Source of the DNA: a virus
DNA length: 23,892 nucleotides
Reading direction: 5' to 3' (one strand)
IMG/VR virus record: IMGVR_UViG_3300036944_000642
Coordinates: 1 to 23,892 of that record
Position numbers and translations under genes: made by a program. The notes beneath the pieces were generated by a model that saw only the letters and a program-made list of their open reading frames with translations, ran no database searches and had not been told where the DNA came from. How positions within the stretch are numbered: position 1 is the first letter of the stretch; every line of letters starts with the position of its first letter. Positions 20,027-23,892 of this stretch are shown here, in pieces.

Positions 20027-22197
20027 TGCAAGCGCGCATGCCTGATTGGGCGTCGGTCTTGTGGCGCCTCGACGTCCGCTACTTCCTGATCCGAGGTGGG
20101 CGAGGGTCATCGAAGTCTCGCTCAGTGGCGACGGCGCTGGTGTTGCGTGCTGCCGCTGGGTGCCTGCGCATTCTGTGCTGCCGCGAGATTCAGGACTCCA
20201 TCAAGGACAGTGTCAAGCGCACCATCGACGACGAGATCGCCCGGCTTGGCCTTGGGTGGTTCTTCACGTCGACCCAGACCGAGATTAGGGGCGCGAACGG
20301 TAGCCTGTTCATCTTCGCTGGCCTGCGCAGCAACGTGACGTCCATCAAGTCCATGGAGGGCATCGACATCTGTTGGGTGGAGGAAGCGCAAACAGTCTCG
20401 CGCAATAGCCTCGACGTGTTGATCCCGACCATCCGTCAGCCTGGGTCGCAGCTGATCTTCACGTGGAACCCGCTGAACGATTACGACGCGATCGAGACCA
20501 TGTTTGCCGTTGGCAAGGATCCGCCCGGCTCGCTGCGCGTTGACGTAAACTACGTCGATAACCCGTGGTTCCCCGACGAGTTGCGGAAGTTGATGGAGCA
20601 CCATCGCGCGACCGACCTTGAGACCTACGCCCACCTGTGGCTTGGCCAGTTCAAGAAGCGGTCAGACGCCCTCGTGTTCCGCAACTGGAGCGTTGCCGAG
20701 TGTGAGCCAAAGCCCGGCGAGCACCTGCGCTTTGGAGCGGACTGGGGCTACGCGCAGGACCCGACGGTGCTCATCCGGTGTTGGACGGAAGGGCGCACGC
20801 TCTACGTCGACCATGAGGCGTACCAAGTCGGGTGCGAGATCGTGAACCTGCCCGAGCTCTTCATGACGGTGCCGCTGTCGGAGAAGTTCCCGGTCACGGC
20901 GGACTCGTCGAGGCCTGAAACCATCTCGCACATGCGGAAGCACTTCTCGAAGAACATCTTCCCATCGGTTAAAGGGACCGGCTCTGTCGAGGATGGGATC
21001 GAGTTCTTGCGCGGCTTCTCCATCGTGGTCCATCCTCGCTGTGTCCACGTGATCGAAGAGTTGGCGAAGTACTCCTACAAGGTCGACGAGGCCAACAGGG
21101 TGCTGCCCATCCTCGTCGACAAAGACAACCACTGCATTGCCGAGGGTGAGCAGGTTCTGTGCGAGCGCGGCTATGTGCCCATCGAAGACGTGACGACGTC
21201 AGACCTAGTGCTGACCCGTGGCGGGTGGCGCCATGTCTTGTTCGCTGGCGTGACCGACTACGACCGCGACCTTGTCCGGGTGACGACGACGATCGGTGAG
21301 TTCCTGTGCACGCCAGATCACAAGGTGTGGACGTCGAAAGGGTTTGTGCGTGCCGATGCGTTGCGCTATGACGATGAGGTCATAGGAGACACGCAATGGG
21401 CAAGCCTGACGACGTCGAAACAGTTGAATGGGGCGGAAAGACTTGGCGCCGATACCCAAGCAGTGAGCACCTGTCCAACCGGCGCTACTTCCAGCGCAGC
21501 GCCAAAGACCGACCCATCTGGCTCCATCGGGCCGTGTGGGCATCCGTCCACGGTCCAATCCCCAGCGGACATCACATCCACCACATCGACGAGAACCCCG
21601 CCAACAACGACATCAACAACCTGCAGTGCCTCACTCCACAGCAGCACATCGACATGCACCCATGGTCTGCCGAGCAACTTGAGCGCCAGTGTGCTCACCT
21701 CGAGCGAATCCGACCGCTCACCAAGGCATGGCACGCCAGCCCTGACGGCCATCAGTTCCACCGACGGATCGGTCGTCTGGCATATGCCAACTTCACCCCA
21801 GAGCCCAAGCCCTGCGAGCAATGTAGCGCCGTATTTGAGCCTGGGGCCGTCGGAAACCGTGATCGCTTCTGCTCAAACAAGTGCAAGGCAGCCCATCGAC
21901 GAGCCAGCGGTGTTGACGACGTCACCCGAGTCTGTGCTTGCGGCGCCTCCTTCGTTGCCAACCGATACAGCAAGCATTCGGCTTGCTCCCGGTCGTGTGG
22001 TGCGCGTGCGAGAGGCAGGACAATGCGCGCGCGTGTACGATCTGACGGTTGAGGAGCATCACGAGTTCGTCGTCGGTGGCGTGCTCGTTTCCAATTGCAT
22101 CGACGCCCTACGCTACGCGTGCGAGTCTGCCCGGCGCACTGCCGCCGTTGCTCGCAAGGCTCCCTCTCCCCCAACTCAAATCGCCTCAAGGTGGTGA
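20026..22197 (+). CDS. terL: large terminase (TerL) precursor with intein
   Basis: This 723-residue precursor contains about 402 residues of large terminase, the ATPase/nuclease that packages and cuts phage DNA. The ATPase has GGRGSSKS at 24-31 (Walker A) and CWVEEA at 116-121 (Walker B). The nuclease has Asp239 in GADWGY, Asp293 in VTADS, and the third acidic residue in CIDALRYA after the intein (Asp693). The usual 'DKDNH-x-IDALRYA' motif is split after His369 by an intein at 370-690. The C-extein starts with Cys691. Without splicing, the nuclease centre would be broken. The gene is coupled to the small terminase and followed by the portal gene. Confidence 0.92.
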   Translation: MQARMPDWASVLWRLDVRYFLIRGGRGSSKSRSVATALVLRAAAGCLRILCCREIQDSIKDSVKRTIDDEIARLGLGWFFTSTQTEIRGANGSLFIFAGLRSNVTSIKSMEGIDICWVEEAQTVSRNSLDVLIPTIRQPGSQLIFTWNPLNDYDAIETMFAVGKDPPGSLRVDVNYVDNPWFPDELRKLMEHHRATDLETYAHLWLGQFKKRSDALVFRNWSVAECEPKPGEHLRFGADWGYAQDPTVLIRCWTEGRTLYVDHEAYQVGCEIVNLPELFMTVPLSEKFPVTADSSRPETISHMRKHFSKNIFPSVKGTGSVEDGIEFLRGFSIVVHPRCVHVIEELAKYSYKVDEANRVLPILVDKDNHCIAEGEQVLCERGYVPIEDVTTSDLVLTRGGWRHVLFAGVTDYDRDLVRVTTTIGEFLCTPDHKVWTSKGFVRADALRYDDEVIGDTQWASLTTSKQLNGAERLGADTQAVSTCPTGATSSAAPKTDPSGSIGPCGHPSTVQSPADITSTTSTRTPPTTTSTTCSASLHSSTSTCTHGLPSNLSASVLTSSESDRSPRHGTPALTAISSTDGSVVWHMPTSPQSPSPASNVAPYLSLGPSETVIASAQTSARQPIDEPAVLTTSPESVLAAPPSLPTDTASIRLAPGRVVRVREAGQCARVYDLTVEEHHEFVVGGVLVSNCIDALRYACESARRTAAVARKAPSPPTQIASRW
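21384..21388 (+). promoter_or_regulatory. Shine-Dalgarno of the nested HNH gene
   Basis: AGGAG lies seven bases before the ATG at 21396. The surrounding ATAGGAGACA closely resembles the ATAGGGAGACA leaders of other genes of this phage (8254 and 18187 starts). This supports independent translation of the HNH frame. Confidence 0.75.
21396..22052 (+). CDS. HNH homing endonuclease nested out of frame in the TerL intein
   Basis: This 218-residue protein is read in a different frame from TerL. The HNH core is LHRAVW at 43-48, SGHHIHHIDENPANNDINNL at 57-76 with His62, His63 and Asp65, and QQHIDMH at 82-88. Two C-terminal zinc fingers follow: Cys 140/143/159/163 and Cys 180/182/197/201, each ending in basic residues. 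The ATG has its own AGGAG site. The stop lies inside the DNA for intein block F, so its last residues share DNA with the splicing domain. It probably cuts terL alleles that lack the intein and so spreads the element. Fusion to the intein by frameshifting is a less likely alternative. Confidence 0.88.
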   Translation: MGKPDDVETVEWGGKTWRRYPSSEHLSNRRYFQRSAKDRPIWLHRAVWASVHGPIPSGHHIHHIDENPANNDINNLQCLTPQQHIDMHPWSAEQLERQCAHLERIRPLTKAWHASPDGHQFHRRIGRLAYANFTPEPKPCEQCSAVFEPGAVGNRDRFCSNKCKAAHRRASGVDDVTRVCACGASFVANRYSKHSACSRSCGARARGRTMRARVRSDG

Positions 22198-22200
22198 CCC

Positions 22201-23892
22201 ATGGCCCGTGAATCCCGCTCTGCCCGCCAAGCCCGCGTCCACGCCGAAGCCCTCAAGGAGTTCGACGACATTCAGAGCGCCTGCCAGGAGGAGCGCCTGC
22301 AGTGCCTCTCGGACCGCCGTTTCTGTGCCGTCCCTGGCGCGCAGTGGGAGGGCCTTGAAGAGCAGTTCAAGAACAAGCCCCGGTTCGAGGTCAACAAGGT
22401 GATGAGAGCGGTGAACAGGATCGTCAGCGAGATGCGAAACAACCCCATCACGTCGACGTTCCAGCCCCGCGACGACAAAGCAGACGACCGCTTGGCTGAC
22501 CTGATGGCCAGCCTGCACCGTGCCGATGAGCAAGACTCGGTGGCCGACGAGGCGTATGACAACGGCGCCGAAGAGGCCGTGATGGGCGGCATCGGCGCGT
22601 GGCGCCTGCGTGCGGTCAAGGTCGACGATGAAGACGACGACAACGACGAACAGCGCATCCGGTTCGAGCCCATCTTTGACGCCGATTCGTCGGTCTTCTT
22701 CAGCCTCGACAGCAAGCGCCAGGACAAGAGCGACGCGCGTTCGTGCTTCGTGCTGACGCCGATGTCCCGCGCTGCCTATGAAGAGGAGTACAACGACAGC
22801 CCCGAAAGCTGGCCTCCCGGCGTGACGCAGACCGAATACGATTGGGCACGTCCCGACACTGTCATCGTTGCCGAGTATTACCTCGTCGAGACGGTCAAGC
22901 GCACCATTCACGTGTTCCAAGACCTGCAGGGCGACGAAGAGGAATACACCGACGAAGACCTCAAGGATGAGGAGTTGGTGATCGAGTTGCGCGACACCGG
23001 CGCCCGCGAGATGCGCCGTCTGAAGAAGAACCACAAGCGCGTGCGCAAGTACACCATGAGCGGCGGCGGCATCCTCAAGGAGGAGATGATCGCCGGGCCG
23101 AACATCCCGATCGTGCCGGTCTACGGGAAGCGCTTCTTCGTCGACGGCGTGGAACGTTGCATGGGGCACGTCCGGCTGGCCAAGGACCCGCAGCGGTTGA
23201 AGAACATGCAGTTGAGCAAGCTGGCGGAAATCTCCGCGCTGTCGTCGGTCAGCAAGCCCATCGTGGCGCCTGATCAGGTGGCTGGCCTTGAGAACGATTG
23301 GCGTGATGACAACGTCGAAAACTTCGCGTTCCTGCGCTTGAACCCGCTGTTTAACGTCGACGGCTCGATGATGCCCGCTGGTCCGCTGGCCTACACAAAG
23401 GTGCCAGAGATTCCGCCCGCGATGGCGGCGCTGCTGCAGATCACAGAGCAGGACATGCAGGAGATCCTTGGCGAGAGCCAGGGCACCGAGCAGATCGTGA
23501 GCAACGTCAGCGGCAAGGCTGTCGACATGACCCAGCAACGGCTGGACATGCCCACCTTCATCTACGCGTCCAACCGCGCCAAGGCGATGAAGCGCAGCGG
23601 AGAGATTTGGAAGGGCATGGCGCGAGAGCTCTACGTTGAAGACGGGCGCAAGATGAAAACGATCGACAAGGCGAACAAGACGAACTTTGTCGAGATGAAC
23701 CGCCCGACCGTCAACGACGAAGGCGAGATCACGAAGGAGAACGACCTATCGTCAGCGGACTTCGACGTCGTTGTCGAGGTTGGCCCGTCGTCCACCAGCA
23801 AGCGTGCCGCCACCGTGCGGGCGCTCACCGGCATGATGCAGCTTGTGGCCAACGACCCCGAGACGATGAAGGTCCTCACCAGCATGTCGATG
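22201..23892 (+). CDS. P22-type portal protein, partial (runs off window)
   Basis: The frame is open from the ATG at 22201 to the window end, giving 564 residues without a stop. It matches the P22-type portal: an N-terminal helical region, FEVNKVMRAVNRIVSEMRNN, then NPITSTFQPRDD, and VMGGIGAWRLRA, followed by the wing-type insertions rich in Asp/Glu, NIPIVPVYGKRFFVDGVERC, and the stem region GESQGTEQIVSNVSGKAVD. The portal forms the ring through which TerL pumps DNA. AGGTGGTGA of the terL end serves as Shine-Dalgarno, with three bases between terL and the start. The C-terminus is outside the window. Confidence 0.9.
   Translation, partial: MARESRSARQARVHAEALKEFDDIQSACQEERLQCLSDRRFCAVPGAQWEGLEEQFKNKPRFEVNKVMRAVNRIVSEMRNNPITSTFQPRDDKADDRLADLMASLHRADEQDSVADEAYDNGAEEAVMGGIGAWRLRAVKVDDEDDDNDEQRIRFEPIFDADSSVFFSLDSKRQDKSDARSCFVLTPMSRAAYEEEYNDSPESWPPGVTQTEYDWARPDTVIVAEYYLVETVKRTIHVFQDLQGDEEEYTDEDLKDEELVIELRDTGAREMRRLKKNHKRVRKYTMSGGGILKEEMIAGPNIPIVPVYGKRFFVDGVERCMGHVRLAKDPQRLKNMQLSKLAEISALSSVSKPIVAPDQVAGLENDWRDDNVENFAFLRLNPLFNVDGSMMPAGPLAYTKVPEIPPAMAALLQITEQDMQEILGESQGTEQIVSNVSGKAVDMTQQRLDMPTFIYASNRAKAMKRSGEIWKGMARELYVEDGRKMKTIDKANKTNFVEMNRPTVNDEGEITKENDLSSADFDVVVEVGPSSTSKRAATVRALTGMMQLVANDPETMKVLTSMSM

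Larger units (their letters stand above)
21133..22095 (+). mobile_element. intein in the TerL nuclease motif
   Basis: The intein of about 321 residues begins with Cys370 (CIAEGEQVLC, block A). Block B is GEFLCTPDHKVW with Thr429 and His432. Block F is RVYDLTVEEHHEFVVGG and block G is VLVSN, with Asn690 followed by Cys691 as the +1 residue. These are the residues needed for standard cysteine-initiated splicing. The penultimate residue is Ser689 instead of the common His, as in some active inteins. Between blocks B and F the precursor frame is a Ser/Thr/Pro-rich low-complexity linker with no endonuclease motif; the endonuclease lies in another frame of the same DNA. Confidence 0.9.

Noticed and set aside
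21396-22052. Sequencing frameshift as the explanation for the HNH frame
   Set aside because: A single indel cannot restore a fused protein, because the HNH frame runs on to a stop inside the DNA of block F. The HNH also has its own ATG and Shine-Dalgarno. It still deserves read-level confirmation.
22186-23538. Long open frame on the minus strand opposite the portal gene
   Set aside because: It mirrors the portal coding strand in GC-rich DNA, has no motifs and no gene-start signals. The plus frame is a recognisable P22-type portal.
1-23892. tRNA genes, integrase, transposase or att sites
   Set aside because: None could be recognised by reading; absence of an integrase here does not settle lifestyle because the genome continues outside the window.

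Overview
The window is a stretch of a GC-rich, double-stranded DNA tailed bacteriophage. The key markers are a small terminase, a large terminase (TerL) and a P22-type portal protein at the right end, a tail protein with an SGNH hydrolase domain and a lysis-type cluster at the left end, and a phage replication and recombination set between them. A P22-like portal with an Sf6-like small terminase suggests a podovirus. Shine-Dalgarno sites and a lipobox protein point to a bacterial, probably Gram-negative, host. The host genus cannot be read from the sequence. No integrase, tRNA, CRISPR array or insertion sequence was recognised.

Layout. (1) 1-4338, rightward: a secreted small protein, the SGNH tail/spike protein, a lipoprotein with an HEGAH motif, a second exported protein, two one-TM proteins (holin candidates), two tiny ORFs and a C39-like cysteine peptidase (lysin candidate). 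(2) 4310-15320, leftward: about 27 genes, nearly all joined by ATGA or GTGA overlaps. The promoter-proximal part is a recombination/replication block: a Sak4-like ATPase, a conserved partner, a DUF669 protein, a RecB/Cas4-like nuclease, a superfamily 2 helicase, a VRR-NUC nuclease and an ASCH-like protein. It is followed by a Dam-type methyltransferase and many tiny unknown ORFs, and ends in a 343-residue zinc-finger array protein. (3) 15321-15403: a divergent control region with a promoter whose -35/-10 spacer is an inverted repeat. (4) 15404-17558, rightward: an HTH regulator and a primase-helicase. (5) 17559-18186: 628 bases without a gene, holding a dense GTAC-centred repeat cluster with an 11-bp hairpin, two strong terminators, several further hairpins, a 16-bp palindrome and a promoter. 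(6) 18187-19463: four small rightward genes. (7) 19610 to the window end: small terminase, large terminase with intein, portal.

The most striking feature is in the large terminase. An intein of about 321 residues interrupts the last nuclease motif. The middle of this intein also encodes, in another reading frame and with its own Shine-Dalgarno and ATG, a 218-residue HNH homing endonuclease with two C-terminal zinc fingers. In the terminase frame the same DNA reads as a stop-free Ser/Thr/Pro-rich linker. The intein and its endonuclease therefore seem to share DNA as overlapping genes instead of forming one fused protein.

Likely logic: the HTH protein controls the divergent early promoters. 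The leftward operon supplies recombination, methylation and host-interaction functions. The primase-helicase acts on a nearby origin, for which the GTAC cluster is the best candidate. Late rightward transcription makes the packaging and head genes and, if the genome is circular or circularly permuted, continues into the tail and lysis genes at the left end of the window.
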